A DNA stretch of 64,000 bases from CAVPCY01 sp963770765 (GCA_963770765.1 CAVYQS010000006.1:1-64000), one strand, 5' to 3'. Numbered from the stretch's first letter, positions 25,909 to 35,611 are shown. Numbers and translations: made by a program. Notes: generated from the sequence alone by a model not told the origin.

Positions 25909-26739
25909 CTACCGGTTTGCGCGGGCCTTCTTCACGTCCGAGTCCACGATCGCCAGGAACACCTCGGGCAACACACCCTTGAGCCGGTAGTAGAACGCCG
26001 AGAGTGCGTCCGGTATCACCAGATAGCGGTCGCGCCCCGCGACATCCACGATGGCGCGGGCGACCTTCTCGGGCTCGATGGGCTTGATGTTGCCGGCGAT
26101 GACGTGAGTCTCGTTGGGCCGCATCGAGTGCTCGAGGTCGAGCGCCGGGGTCTTGGTGTCGGGCGGACACACCACCGAGACCTTCACGCCCTCGGGCTTC
26201 ATCTCGAAGCGCAACGCCTCGGTGAATCCCATCACGGCGAACTTGGCCGCCGAGTAACCCGTATAGCCGTAGATTCCCAGGTAGCCCGCGACCGACGAGA
26301 CGTTGATGATGTGTCCTGCGCCTCGCGCGACCATCCCCGGGGCGACGGCGCGGCAGGGGTAGACGACACTCCAGAAGCCGCACTCGACGTTGATCTCGAA
26401 GTGCTCGAGCGGCATGGTCACGAACTCGCCGGGGTAGATCACGCCGGCGGAGTTGACGAGCACGTCGGGGACGAAGCCCTCGTCCGCGAGCTCAGCGAAC
26501 GCCCGCTCTGTTGGTCCGAACGTGCAGAGGTTGGCGCTCTTCCACGCCACACGCTGGCCGGGGCGCCGCGCGACCGAGCGGATCTCCTCGGCGGCCTGTC
26601 GCAGCTTGGCGGTGTCGCGGGCGATGATGGCGACGTCGGCGCCCTTCGCGGCGAACCCCTTCGCTGCGGCCAGACCGATGCCGCTCGATCCGCCGGTGAC
26701 GATCACGGTCGTCCGCACGCCAGGATCGGTGTCGCTCAC
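25909..26739 (-). CDS. Short-chain dehydrogenase/reductase, 3-ketodihydrosphingosine reductase-like
   Basis: 276 residues, classical SDR: cofactor motif TGGSSGIG at 15-22 with ARD (40-42) suggesting NADPH, NSAG near 96-99, catalytic S149, Y162 and K166 (YTGYSAAK). The long C-terminus (LVIPDALSAFYYRLKGVLP...VKKAR) resembles 3-ketosphinganine reductases and related lipid SDRs. Substrate is uncertain; a haem role is not indicated by the sequence. Its ATG overlaps the upstream siroheme gene by 4 bp, so the two are co-translated. Confidence 0.8.
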   Translation of the reverse strand: MSDTDPGVRTTVIVTGGSSGIGLAAAKGFAAKGADVAIIARDTAKLRQAAEEIRSVARRPGQRVAWKSANLCTFGPTERAFAELADEGFVPDVLVNSAGVIYPGEFVTMPLEHFEINVECGFWSVVYPCRAVAPGMVARGAGHIINVSSVAGYLGIYGYTGYSAAKFAVMGFTEALRFEMKPEGVKVSVVCPPDTKTPALDLEHSMRPNETHVIAGNIKPIEPEKVARAIVDVAGRDRYLVIPDALSAFYYRLKGVLPEVFLAIVDSDVKKARANR

Positions 26740-27404
26740 GACTCCTCCGCTTGGGCCGGGGGCTCGGGGATGTGCGGGCCCATGAGTTCGACTGCGGTGG
26801 GTGACTCCCCCGCTCTGAGACGCTCGAGCAGGTCTGACGCGGCCACGCTCTCAAGCGCCCTCGAACGGGCCTCGGCGTCGGGGATCATCTCGTAGGCGAT
26901 GGCGCGGGCCTCACCCAGGATCCGGGCGTACTCGCCCCACTCGGCCCCATACTGAGCGGCGATCTCGCGCCGGATCTGCTTGGTGAGCCCCGGAGCGAGG
27001 CCACCGGTCGACACCGCTATCTGAAGAGGCTCGCGGTTCACGACCGCCGGCACGATGAAGCTGCACATCTCGGGAGCGTCGACGACGTTGAGCGGGCAGC
27101 CGATCGACTCGGCCTCCGAGCGCACGGCGTTGCGGACATCGGGGTCCGGCGACACGCACACGGCGAGCGCCGCGCCTGCCAAGTCGCCGCGGGAGTACGC
27201 CCTGTGCTCGACGGTGAGCTCTCCGGCCTGCTCGGCCTCGAGCAGCTCCTCGCCCGGCTCGGCGCCGATCACGGTGACGTCGGCGCCGTAGCGCGTGAGC
27301 TGCCGGGCCTTGCGCAGGGCCGGTTCACCGCCGCCCACGACGATGACGAGCCGTGCGGCCAGGTCGAGATAGACCGGGTAGAAGCGCTTGGGCTTATCGG
27401 CCAC
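26736..27404 (-). CDS. Precorrin-2 dehydrogenase / sirohydrochlorin ferrochelatase-like (Met8/CysG-N type)
   Basis: 222 residues. Begins FYPVYLDLAARLVIVVGGGEPALRKARQL, the NAD-binding N-terminal domain of Met8 and the CysG N-domain; VSPDPDVRN and the Asp-bearing VVDAPEMCSFIVPAVV follow, then STGGLAPGLTKQIRREI of the dimerisation domain. It oxidises precorrin-2 to sirohydrochlorin and may insert iron. This is the expected entry to siroheme-dependent haem synthesis with the radical SAM enzyme at 17050. Starts at ATG 27404, 10 bp after the CcsA/HemX-like gene. Confidence 0.85.
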   Translation of the reverse strand: MADKPKRFYPVYLDLAARLVIVVGGGEPALRKARQLTRYGADVTVIGAEPGEELLEAEQAGELTVEHRAYSRGDLAGAALAVCVSPDPDVRNAVRSEAESIGCPLNVVDAPEMCSFIVPAVVNREPLQIAVSTGGLAPGLTKQIRREIAAQYGAEWGEYARILGEARAIAYEMIPDAEARSRALESVAASDLLERLRAGESPTAVELMGPHIPEPPAQAEES

Positions 27405-27414
27405 GGGACCGGGC

Positions 27415-28260
27415 CTAGAGCCCGAACAGATGGAACCCGACCGGAAGCGTCCGCGCCAGGATAGCGAGAATGATCACGAACCCGGCTCCGGTGATGGCGA
27501 CCCAGGCAGCGAAGCGGCTCGAGATGTCCGCGCGGTAGACGATCACCAGGTACGCGGCGAAGGTGAAGAGCACGAGTCCCGACATCATGATGCGCGGGTC
27601 GAGCCACCACCCCTGGACATCGACTTGAACCGCCCTGACGATGCCGAGCAGCAGGCCTGCGGTGTAGACGGGGTACGACAGCGCTATCGCGCGGCGACCC
27701 ACGTTCTGGAGCGTGGCCAGCGAGGGAAGTCGGCGGCTCAGACGGCTCGACTTGTGGTGCTTGAGCTGGCTTCCCTGGTAGAGGTAGAGCCCGTTGGACA
27801 CCGCCCCGAACATGAATCCGGCGTTGGCGAAGACGATCAACGCGACGTGAAAGCCCACGTACCAGCTGTCGAGCTGGTTGGCCACGGTGGGATCGCCCAC
27901 GATCGAACCGCCGCCTCCCGAGCCCACGAACTGCGCGACGATCATCAGGATCACGGCGACCGGGATGAGGAATGCGCCGTACGCACGGATCCTCATCACA
28001 TGCTCCATCACGAAGTACAGCAGCACGAGCGCCCATGAGGCGAGGACGAGCTGGTTGGAGCCCGTGAGCGGCGTGCCGTCGTTGGCGATCGAGTTCGCCC
28101 CGATCGAGAGTGTCTGCAAGATGAACCCGGCGCCTGTCGCGAACCGAGCCCACCAGCTCACCTTCTGCCGACGCAGGATGAACTGGTACGCGTAGAGCAC
28201 CGTCGCGACGATGTAGAGCGCGAGCGAGAACCAAAAGAGAACGAGTGAGATCTGCTCCAC
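27415..28260 (-). CDS. CcsA/HemX-like cytochrome c assembly membrane protein
   Basis: 281 residues with about eight membrane helices and a tryptophan-rich periplasmic stretch (QGWWLDPRIM near residue 220) characteristic of the haem-handling CcsA/CcmC/HemX superfamily. It is separate from the true CcmC and CcmF encoded upstream, so it is more likely HemX-like: a membrane partner of tetrapyrrole synthesis, consistent with its place before the siroheme gene. Start GTG 28260 with AAGGGG about 12 bases upstream. Confidence 0.8.
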   Translation of the reverse strand: MEQISLVLFWFSLALYIVATVLYAYQFILRRQKVSWWARFATGAGFILQTLSIGANSIANDGTPLTGSNQLVLASWALVLLYFVMEHVMRIRAYGAFLIPVAVILMIVAQFVGSGGGGSIVGDPTVANQLDSWYVGFHVALIVFANAGFMFGAVSNGLYLYQGSQLKHHKSSRLSRRLPSLATLQNVGRRAIALSYPVYTAGLLLGIVRAVQVDVQGWWLDPRIMMSGLVLFTFAAYLVIVYRADISSRFAAWVAITGAGFVIILAILARTLPVGFHLFGL

Positions 28261-28328
28261 GTGAGCGCCGGCCCCTTCTGAAACGTAGCAGTGACAGCGG
28301 ATGTTGCCCGCTAACGCACAGTATACGG

Positions 28329-28356
28329 TTCCGCCCGCGTCAGGCCACGGGCGGAA
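28329..28356 (-). terminator. Hairpin between ccmD and the CcsA/HemX-like gene
   Basis: Perfect 9-bp stem TTCCGCCCG/CGGGCGGAA with a 10-base loop, 15 bp past the ccmD stop. No T tract follows, so it may attenuate rather than stop transcription between the two gene groups. Confidence 0.5.
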
Positions 28357-28371
28357 TCCTCACGCCCCCGA

Positions 28372-28551
28372 TCACCCGCGGCGCGCGATCGACTCCTCGA
28401 GAACGGCGATCTGCTTCTCGAGCGCGGTGACCTTGCGCAGGCCGAAGGCGATATAGCCCATCAGACCGAGCCAGAGCAGGAAGTAGGCGGCCAGCACGTA
28501 AGGCGCGGCGCCCAGGACGGTCCGGTAGATCTCAACGAGTACGGGATCCAT
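28372..28551 (-). CDS. ccmD: CcmD-like small membrane protein (59 residues)
   Basis: 59-residue protein with one membrane helix (PYVLAAYFLLWLGLMGYIAFG) at about residues 17-37 followed by a coiled, charged tail (LRKVTALEKQIAVLEESIARR). The size, topology and location just after ccmC match CcmD, the small subunit that releases holo-CcmE from the CcmABC complex. ATG 28551 lies 19 bp after the ccmC stop. Confidence 0.8.
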   Translation of the reverse strand: MDPVLVEIYRTVLGAAPYVLAAYFLLWLGLMGYIAFGLRKVTALEKQIAVLEESIARRG

Positions 28552-28570
28552 GGTTCCTCGCTTTCAGCGA

Positions 28571-29320
28571 TCAGTCTTCGAGGGCGGACTTGAGCTCTTC
28601 AAGACGCTCGGCGGCGAACTCCTGGCGCATGCGCATCTGGAAGATGACCCACGCGACCATCAGCATGCCGAACAGCCCCATCAGGAAGGCTGCGAGCTGA
28701 AGACCGGTGAGGCCGCCGCCGGAGCGCAGTACGACCGGGTGCACCGAGCTGGGGATCAGACGCGTGATGGCGAATGAGAGCGGCGCGTCGAGAAACGCGA
28801 TGATCCCGAAGACCGCTGCGTACGTCGCGCGGCGCTCCTCGTCTTCGATCGAGTTCCTCAGCACGAAGTACGCGACGACCAGCAGCGTCATGATGAAGTA
28901 GGTGGTCAGCCGCGGTTCCCAGACCCACCACGTACCCCACTCGAAGCGCGTCCAGATATCGCCCGTGATGAGCGTGAGGATGACGAACATCAGCGTCACC
29001 TCGGTCGCGGTCTTGGCCTTGGTGTCGTACGCCTTGTCCTTGGTCATCAGGAACCTGATGCCGTAGAACGCGGTGAAGAAGAAGGTCAGGAAGCTCGCGA
29101 TCGCGACCGGCACATGGAAGTAGAAGATCTTCTGGCTGAACAGCAACTGGTTGCTGATCGCCACGCCATTGATCACCGCGGTCCCGCCGACACCCGCACC
29201 GATCACGAGGGGGGTGTAGAGGAACGCGAGGATGAAGTCGGTCGCCGTGAGTACCGTCCCTACCCCGAGCATCAGGTAGAGCCAGGTGTTCTCGGCAAGT
29301 CCGAGGAAGCTGCGCTTCAA
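28571..29320 (-). CDS. ccmC: Haem exporter permease CcmC
   Basis: 249 residues, six membrane helices, with the tryptophan-rich haem-binding motif WGTWWVWEPRLTTY near residue 128-141 and flanking conserved histidines (FHVP, SSVHP). CcmC presents haem to CcmE. The start is TTG 29320: GGAGG stands eight bases upstream and the family N-terminus starts here; the in-frame upstream extension overlaps ccmB antisensibly to sense and has no site. Follows ccmB with a 31-bp gap. Confidence 0.92.
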   Translation of the reverse strand: MKRSFLGLAENTWLYLMLGVGTVLTATDFILAFLYTPLVIGAGVGGTAVINGVAISNQLLFSQKIFYFHVPVAIASFLTFFFTAFYGIRFLMTKDKAYDTKAKTATEVTLMFVILTLITGDIWTRFEWGTWWVWEPRLTTYFIMTLLVVAYFVLRNSIEDEERRATYAAVFGIIAFLDAPLSFAITRLIPSSVHPVVLRSGGGLTGLQLAAFLMGLFGMLMVAWVIFQMRMRQEFAAERLEELKSALED

Positions 29321-29351
29321 GGTCCGTGCCTCCGTATCGGTCGGCGGGGCC

Positions 29352-30098
29352 CTATGCCCCGATGATGAACTCGTACAGTCCAAACGCCGCGAGCAGCATT
29401 ATGCCATCGTACCCGGCGCCCAGCGCCAGCGAGCTCCAGTAGACCTGGACCCACCCGTCGGCAAACGCCGCATCGCCCATGATCACGCCGGTCGACGCGG
29501 CAACACATGCGTAGAGCAGCGGGAACATGACCGGGATGAACAGCACCGCGAGGATGAAGTCCTTGCCCTTCGTGTTCACCGACATAGTTGCAAGCATGGT
29601 GCCTATTCCAGCGATTCCCACAGAACCGACAAGAAGCGCGAGCACGAGCATCCAGATGGGCCCTGCCAGGTCCACTCCCGAGAGGAAGAAGAAGTAGAAC
29701 ATGGGCACGATGATGGCTTCGACGATGAGCAGGAACATCAGGTTGCCGACGGCCTTGCCGAAGAAGATGACCGGCCTGTCGATGGGCGACAGCAGCAAGG
29801 CGTCAAGACAGCCCTGGTCCTTCTCGTGCACGAGGGAACGGTTGAGCCCGAGGAGCGACGTGAAGATGATCGCCAGCCACAGGAGCCCGGCTGCGATGAA
29901 GCCGACTTCGAACTTCGAACCCGCCTGAGCGAGCGCGAGATAGTAGACCACCAGCACCAGCAGCGCGTAGAGCCCCATGGACGTGAGCATCTCTTTGGTG
30001 CGCAGCTCCATGACGATGTCCTTGCGCAGGATCGCCACGAACTGACGCCACGAAGACATGTGCGCCGAGCGGGTACGCTTCGCGGTCTTCTCGGCCAT
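29352..30098 (-). CDS. ccmB: Haem exporter permease CcmB
   Basis: 248 residues, six predicted helices; FVAILRKDIVMELRTKEML at the N-terminus and LDALLLSPIDRPVIFFGK in the first loop are CcmB signatures. Membrane subunit of the CcmAB ATPase that drives release of haem-loaded CcmE. ATG 30098 abuts the ccmA stop with no gap. Confidence 0.92.
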   Translation of the reverse strand: MAEKTAKRTRSAHMSSWRQFVAILRKDIVMELRTKEMLTSMGLYALLVLVVYYLALAQAGSKFEVGFIAAGLLWLAIIFTSLLGLNRSLVHEKDQGCLDALLLSPIDRPVIFFGKAVGNLMFLLIVEAIIVPMFYFFFLSGVDLAGPIWMLVLALLVGSVGIAGIGTMLATMSVNTKGKDFILAVLFIPVMFPLLYACVAASTGVIMGDAAFADGWVQVYWSSLALGAGYDGIMLLAAFGLYEFIIGA

Positions 30099-30833
<735 letters not shown>

Positions 30834-30834
30834 G

Positions 30835-33004
30835 CTACTTCTTGCGCCCCTTCGCAGGTGCGGACTTGCCGCCCGTCTTCACGGGGGCTGCGGCTACCAG
30901 TTCGGGCCGCTTCTTGGGCCACGCGGCGAGCGCCGAACCGAAGAGCAGCAGGGCGAAACCGCCCCACGCGAACCAGATGAGCGGGTTGATCTTCACGTTG
31001 ACCGAGAGCTGCTCGACACCTTCGGCATTGGCCTGGTTACCCTCCCAGACCACGAAGATGTCGCGCAGGACCTCCGAGTAGACCGCTGCGTCCAGCCGCG
31101 TCTGCCCCTGGCGAGCGAACTTGGTGAGGCCGGGCTGCGGTGGTGCCGAGCGAACGGCCGTCGCGCTCGACCGCGAACGTGGCCTTGGAGACGATGTCGC
31201 CGTTGGGGAGCTGGTCGTCGGAGATGCCCTGGAGGGTGAAGGTGTAGTTCGAGACCGTGAACGACTCACCCGGCTTGTTGTCGATGAGCACGCGCACGTC
31301 GCGCACGTACATCGACGAGCCCACCAGGCCGATCATGATGATGCCCATCGCGATGTGCGAGAGGTACCCGCCCGACTGGGTGCGGGACTTGAACATGATG
31401 TTCCCGAGTGCCGAGAAGAAGCTCTCGCCCCGCGCCGCGGCGCGCTTGCGCGAGCCCTCGATGAACATCGACCCGGTGGTGGAGATCAAGAGCGCCGCCG
31501 CCAAGAAGCCGAGGATGGCGATGGTGTCGTAGACGGCCTCGGGACCGAACGCGAGCAGCGCGGCTGCGTTCTTGCCACCGGCGGCCACCATGTCGACGTA
31601 GATCGGCCGCAGTACCAAGACCCACTCGGTGACGAGTAGTCCGAAGATGACGGCGGTGGAGACGAGCGGCCACTTGACGCGTTTCCAGAACGTGGCCTTG
31701 TCGGTCGCTCGCCAGGCGAGCAACGGACACACGGCGATGATGAAGGCATAGAACACGCCGATGGGCCTCGCGAGCAGATCGTAGGAGGTGATTCCGATCG
31801 ACTGACCGCCGAAGGGAAGCCACGCCGGCAGAGCCGAGCTCACCGTCATGTACGCGACCAGCAGCGCCGCCACGGTCATGATCAGGTTGTTGAAGTAGTA
31901 GGCGGCTTCGCGGCCGGTGAGCGACTCGAACTCGTCGTTACCGGCGAACGAGTCCCACCGGATCCAGATGCCGATGCCGGCAGCGGCCAGAGAGCCGATG
32001 ATCATCCCGAGGAAGAACACGAGCGACACGATGTCGGGTGCGAACGCGTGGACAGACTGCACGATGCCCGAACGCGTGATGAACGTGCCGAGGATGACCA
32101 GGGCGAACGACAGCGCGGCCATCATGATCGCCCAGCGCTTGAACCCGTCACGCCGGCGGTAGATCGTGAAGCTGTGGATCAGCGCCACGCCCGTGAGCCA
32201 CGGAAGCAGCGACGCGTTCTCGACCGGGTCCCACGCCCAGTAGCCACCCCAGCCCAGAACGACGTACGCCCAGACCGAGCCCAGACCGATGCCGGCGCCA
32301 AGGAACAGCCACGAGAACACGGTGATGCGATCGACGATCTCGATCCAGCGCTTCGAAGGATCGTTGACGATGAGTGCCGCGATCGCGAAGGCGAAGGGGA
32401 TCGTGAGACCCGCGTAGCCGATGAACAGCGTGGGCGGGTGAAGGATCATCGCCCAGTGCTGGAGCAGCGGGTTCATGCCCCAGTTCGCGGCTGCGCCCAC
32501 CAGTTCTCCGCCGGCGCCCAGATACTCGGCGGGCGTCGCCTTGAAGGGTGCGTTGGGATCCGAGAAGATCATCGCCCCGGCGAACAGGCCGAGCACGACG
32601 TTGGTGACCATGACGCCCATGTTGGACAGCTCGTCGGTCTTGTCCATGCGCCGGTAGGCGACGTACGCCGCGAAGATCGCGATAAGCCATGCCCAGAAGA
32701 GCAGCGAGCCCTCACGGCCCGCCCACACGCCGGAAACGTCGTAGAGCCACTGAAGACTCGAGACGTCCGTGGAGTGGTTCTCGGCGACGTAGAGGATCGA
32801 GTAGTCGCTGCGGAGGAAGCCGAACAACAGGACAAGGACAGAGACCGTGAACGCCCCCATCCCCGCGAACGTGGCGATGTAGCCGATGTTCGTGACCGAC
32901 TCCCCGTCGCGGGCGCCGAGCGAGCGGCCCCACAACAGAGCAACGATCGCCACGACAGTGGCGAGCAGCCCGAGATAGAGAGATAGTTGACCCAACGCGA
33001 CCAT
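30835..33004 (-). CDS. ccmF: Cytochrome c haem lyase subunit CcmF (one frameshift)
   Basis: About 722 residues when joined, with some 14-15 membrane helices. The WWD motif WDPVENASLLPWL lies near residue 250 and the family stretches FSRSDYS.., LQWLYDVSGVWAGREGSLLFW, HPPTLFIGYAG are present. Holds haem and attaches it to apocytochrome cysteines. The frame breaks near 31136-31145, where one extra base separates ERDGRSLGT from PQPGLTKFARQGQT; the second frame carries the last periplasmic loop and final helix. ATG 33004 with AGGGAG upstream. Confidence 0.9.
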
Positions 33005-33079
33005 GAAGACTCCCTTGTCTTACGTAATGGCGGTCACACAAGAGTACCCCGAGCGAGGTGCCCGGGGTACTTGTGGTGA

Positions 33080-33775
33080 TTACTGCTGGGTTCCTTCGAG
33101 CGAGACGTCCGTCGCGACGAACATTCCGTCGGCCTCGACCGCGCCCGTGAGAACCACCTTCGATCCATCGGTCATGCCACTCGGCAGTGCGCCTTCGAAC
33201 ACGACCGCGACCTCGGCGCCGCCGGTCTCATCGGTGGTGACGATGAAGCGCTCGGCACCACCCGGTGCGACGATCGTCCCGGCCTTGATGTAGCCGGTCG
33301 CCTTCACCGTCTTGCCCACCATCTCATCACCGCTGCCGACAAGATCGCCCACGGGGATGGCACCCGTCGCCGACTCGTACTTCGAGGGGCACTTGGTGAT
33401 CATCTCGTCGGCTTCGATCTTGCCGTCGGCAGACAAGGTTCCCGTGACGATGGCCGTGACCCCGTCGCCAAAGGTCGCCGGAACGGCACCGTTGTACACG
33501 ACGACGACCGTGGGACCCTCGTCGGCGGTATCGTCCTCGCCCTTGATCGTGAAGGTCATCGGATTGCTCTTGCGGTCCCATGAGCCGGTCACGACCGCGC
33601 CGCCCACCTTGACTCGCTCGTTGGCCAAGGCAGCGTCAGTCGCTATCTCCTCGACCGTCTTGTAGTACGCGGTGCCGCCACGGCTGCCGATACTCGCAAA
33701 GATGGCGACGATGATGAGCAGCACGATCGCCGTCACCCCGATGAGCCTGTTCCTGGCCCGCTTGTTCACTCGCAA
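33080..33775 (-). CDS. ccmE: CcmE-type haem chaperone, Cys variant, with second OB-like domain
   Basis: 231 residues: a membrane anchor at 11-30, then a CcmE OB-fold ending in C129-x3-Y133 (KCPSKYE). Classical CcmE binds haem through His in HxxxY; the CxxxY form is known from archaea and some anaerobes. CcmE proteins are normally 130-160 residues; here a second OB-like repeat (about 150-231, GKTVKATGYIKAGTI then VVLTGAVEADGMFVATDV) follows. The start may be TTG 33775 or GTG 33769; both have the GAGGGAG site. First gene of the ccmE-F-A-B-C-D operon. Confidence 0.85.
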   Translation of the reverse strand: MRVNKRARNRLIGVTAIVLLIIVAIFASIGSRGGTAYYKTVEEIATDAALANERVKVGGAVVTGSWDRKSNPMTFTIKGEDDTADEGPTVVVVYNGAVPATFGDGVTAIVTGTLSADGKIEADEMITKCPSKYESATGAIPVGDLVGSGDEMVGKTVKATGYIKAGTIVAPGGAERFIVTTDETGGAEVAVVFEGALPSGMTDGSKVVLTGAVEADGMFVATDVSLEGTQQ

Positions 33776-33875
33776 TCACTCCCTCGCACCGGCGGCCGCG
33801 AAGCCGCGCACGCACAAGTGGATACGGGGGGTGTTGTGCGCTGACACGCGCGACGTACACACCGCCTGCCGACCC

Positions 33876-33923
33876 GCTTGCCTGAACACTCGGATAGTAG
33901 CACCGCCCTCACCGTCAGAACAA
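33876..33923 (-). promoter_or_regulatory. Putative ccm operon promoter with GTTCAGGC element
   Basis: Minus strand: -35 TTGTTC (33918-33923), 18-base spacer, -10 TACTAT (33894-33899), six bases, then GTTCAGGCAAGC (33876-33887). Spacing is identical to the hemA promoter at 25774-25821. About 100 bp of leader follow before ccmE. The rest of 33776-34014 shows only small GC-rich hairpins. Confidence 0.5.
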
Positions 33924-33987
33924 TCGTTCACGCTCGTTGGTGACGGCCGGTCTTCATCTGCCTTTATGCAACGATTGTGCCGTTTCG

Positions 33988-34003
33988 GCCCCTCGAAAGG
34001 GGC
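33988..34003 (-). terminator. Short hairpin after the HMA-like gene
   Basis: GCCCC/GGGGC stem with a six-base loop, 11 bp past the stop at 34015, flanked by A and T runs (AAAG before, CGAAA after). Weak but correctly placed to separate this gene pair from the ccm promoter. Confidence 0.45.
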
Positions 34004-34014
34004 TTTCTACCAGC

Positions 34015-34353
34015 TTATAGTCCTGTTGAGGCCAAGGCGCCCTTGATGGCTTCTTCGTTGGTCGACGAGTCGCAGAACTCGACGGTGATTCGGGACTCCG
34101 CCGGGTACAGCGTGACCTGTCCGATGCTCTCGATCGCACTCAGGGAGTCGATCAGCTTGTCGCCTTGGCTCGCCAGGTCCACCCCGTCTGCGGGCGTGAA
34201 CGCCAGCGCCGCGGTCTGACAAGCCCCCACCCCGGGGAACTTCCTGCTCAGCGTCCCGTCGACCAGCGTAGGCTTGCTCGACTGACCGACCACGACGAAC
34301 GCGATGACCACCACGAGCCCGAGGATGACCGTCATCAGAACGACGGGGCTCAT
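34015..34353 (-). CDS. Membrane-anchored small HMA-like domain protein
   Basis: 112 residues: an N-terminal membrane helix (5-23) then a compact domain that ends SRITVEFCDSSTNEEAIKGALASTG, resembling the last beta-alpha unit of heavy-metal-associated (ferredoxin-like) domains. The usual CxxC metal loop is absent; single cysteines stand in GACQTA and EFCDS. Its start overlaps the upstream secreted-protein gene by 4 bp. Role unknown; thiol or metal handling near cytochrome maturation is a guess. Confidence 0.65.
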   Translation of the reverse strand: MSPVVLMTVILGLVVVIAFVVVGQSSKPTLVDGTLSRKFPGVGACQTAALAFTPADGVDLASQGDKLIDSLSAIESIGQVTLYPAESRITVEFCDSSTNEEAIKGALASTGL

Positions 34354-35222
34354 CCGCTTGCGAGCGACGGGCTCTTCGGAGTCGGAGGCCTCATCGGCCG
34401 AGTCTGGGCTCGGCGACGGCCGCGTGCAGACGTCGGAGCTTCCTCGGTCTCGTCGTCATCAGTGTCGTCGTAGTCGCCTGCGGCTCGCGCGCGCTTGGCG
34501 GCCATCTTTCTGGAGATGCCCACTGCGAACAGCGCCACGCCGATCGCGACGACGAGGAACGCGATGACCACCGGTAGGGTGTTGTCGGACGCGGGGGCGC
34601 TCGTCGCCGCACCCGCCGGAGCCGCGGCAGGCGCGCTGTACGCGAACGAAAGGCCTACCGTGTCGCCCGGTTTCACGTCAGCGAACGTCTTGGTGTAGTA
34701 GCTGAAGCCGTCCGGTCCCGGCTGCATCTGGGCGCCCTCGACCTGCTGCGAGATCGTGGAGCCGACAGGGATACGCCCGGTGATGTTGACCTCGGGGACC
34801 GCCTGAGTGCTCACCCATTCGATCGACTTCGCGTAGGTGGACTGCCCGTCGAACGCCGCAGGGGGCGTGATCACCTCGACCTGACCCATGCGCGCCTTGG
34901 TGAGGGTGAACGTGTAGACGTCGGCACCCTCGGCGGAGGACTTCTCCGGGGTTGCCTGCGGGTCGGCGGACGGATCACCACCGAGGATCTCACCTGCCCA
35001 CTGGAGCTGCGCACCCTGAGGTGCAGACAGGGAGATCTCCGCCGGCAGGGTCGCATCCTCGGGCAGCGTGCCCGAGATCAGCATCACCGACTGGGATCCC
35101 TCGTCGTGGGTGATCACGTCGACCGTCTGCAGCGACGAGGCCGCAGCGAACGCCGGTACAGCGGTGGCTAGTGAGAGTGCGAGCGCTGCGATGAGCGCCG
35201 AGAATCTGGTGACGCGAACCAT
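34350..35222 (-). CDS. Exported, C-terminally anchored protein of unknown function
   Basis: 290 residues. ATG 35222 (AGGAG upstream) starts a clean signal peptide ending AVPAFA-A. The exterior part (about 30-205) looks like one or two beta-sandwich domains; a membrane helix lies at about 222-243 (LPVVIAFLVVAIGVALFAVG), followed by a basic then acidic cytoplasmic tail (DYDDTDDDETEE). The topology is that of a surface or periplasm-side receptor or assembly factor. Coupled to the HMA-like gene. Not recognised. Confidence 0.7.
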   Translation of the reverse strand: MVRVTRFSALIAALALSLATAVPAFAAASSLQTVDVITHDEGSQSVMLISGTLPEDATLPAEISLSAPQGAQLQWAGEILGGDPSADPQATPEKSSAEGADVYTFTLTKARMGQVEVITPPAAFDGQSTYAKSIEWVSTQAVPEVNITGRIPVGSTISQQVEGAQMQPGPDGFSYYTKTFADVKPGDTVGLSFAYSAPAAAPAGAATSAPASDNTLPVVIAFLVVAIGVALFAVGISRKMAAKRARAAGDYDDTDDDETEEAPTSARGRRRAQTRPMRPPTPKSPSLASG

Positions 35223-35277
35223 GGGGACTCCTGACGAATCGTTCGACGGACCGAAGGTCTCGAAGAGCGCCGACTCG

Positions 35278-35574
35278 TCAGATCCGCAGGGTCGCCACCG
35301 CATCCAGGGTTGGAGGATGCCACGTCCGTTGCGGCCGCATGGCGGGCGCGAAGCAGGCGACGATGCCGCTCCACCCGGCAGAGACGGCCGACGTGAACTG
35401 CGCGAGAATCTTCGCGACGGTGCGCCTGAAGCGATCGGCACGGTCCACCCTCGACATGAACGAATGCGAGCACGACTCGCAGAGCACTTCGCCGCATACC
35501 ATCACGACGACGAGCGTGGCGAGAACGAGGGCCAGAAGCCCCGCATATCGAGTCAGGGTGCTCACGCGCGTCAC
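35278..35574 (-). CDS. Small membrane protein with CxxxxCxxC cluster
   Basis: 98 residues from GTG 35574. One hydrophobic segment (GLLALVLATLVVVMVCGEVLC) is followed by CESCSHSF, giving a Cys cluster at the membrane edge, then a basic region. GC at third codon positions is high throughout, as in real genes here, although the ribosome site is poor. Lies 55 bp before the exported-protein gene on the same strand. Confidence 0.5.
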   Translation of the reverse strand: MTRVSTLTRYAGLLALVLATLVVVMVCGEVLCESCSHSFMSRVDRADRFRRTVAKILAQFTSAVSAGWSGIVACFAPAMRPQRTWHPPTLDAVATLRI

Positions 35575-35611
35575 GATAGCAGAGACGATGCCAGATGCGA
35601 GGGCCGAACGA

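Noticed and set aside
35168..35497. Alternative minus-strand frame overlapping the 98-aa gene
   Set aside because: Poor third-position GC and no membrane or domain pattern; the 98-aa frame fits better.
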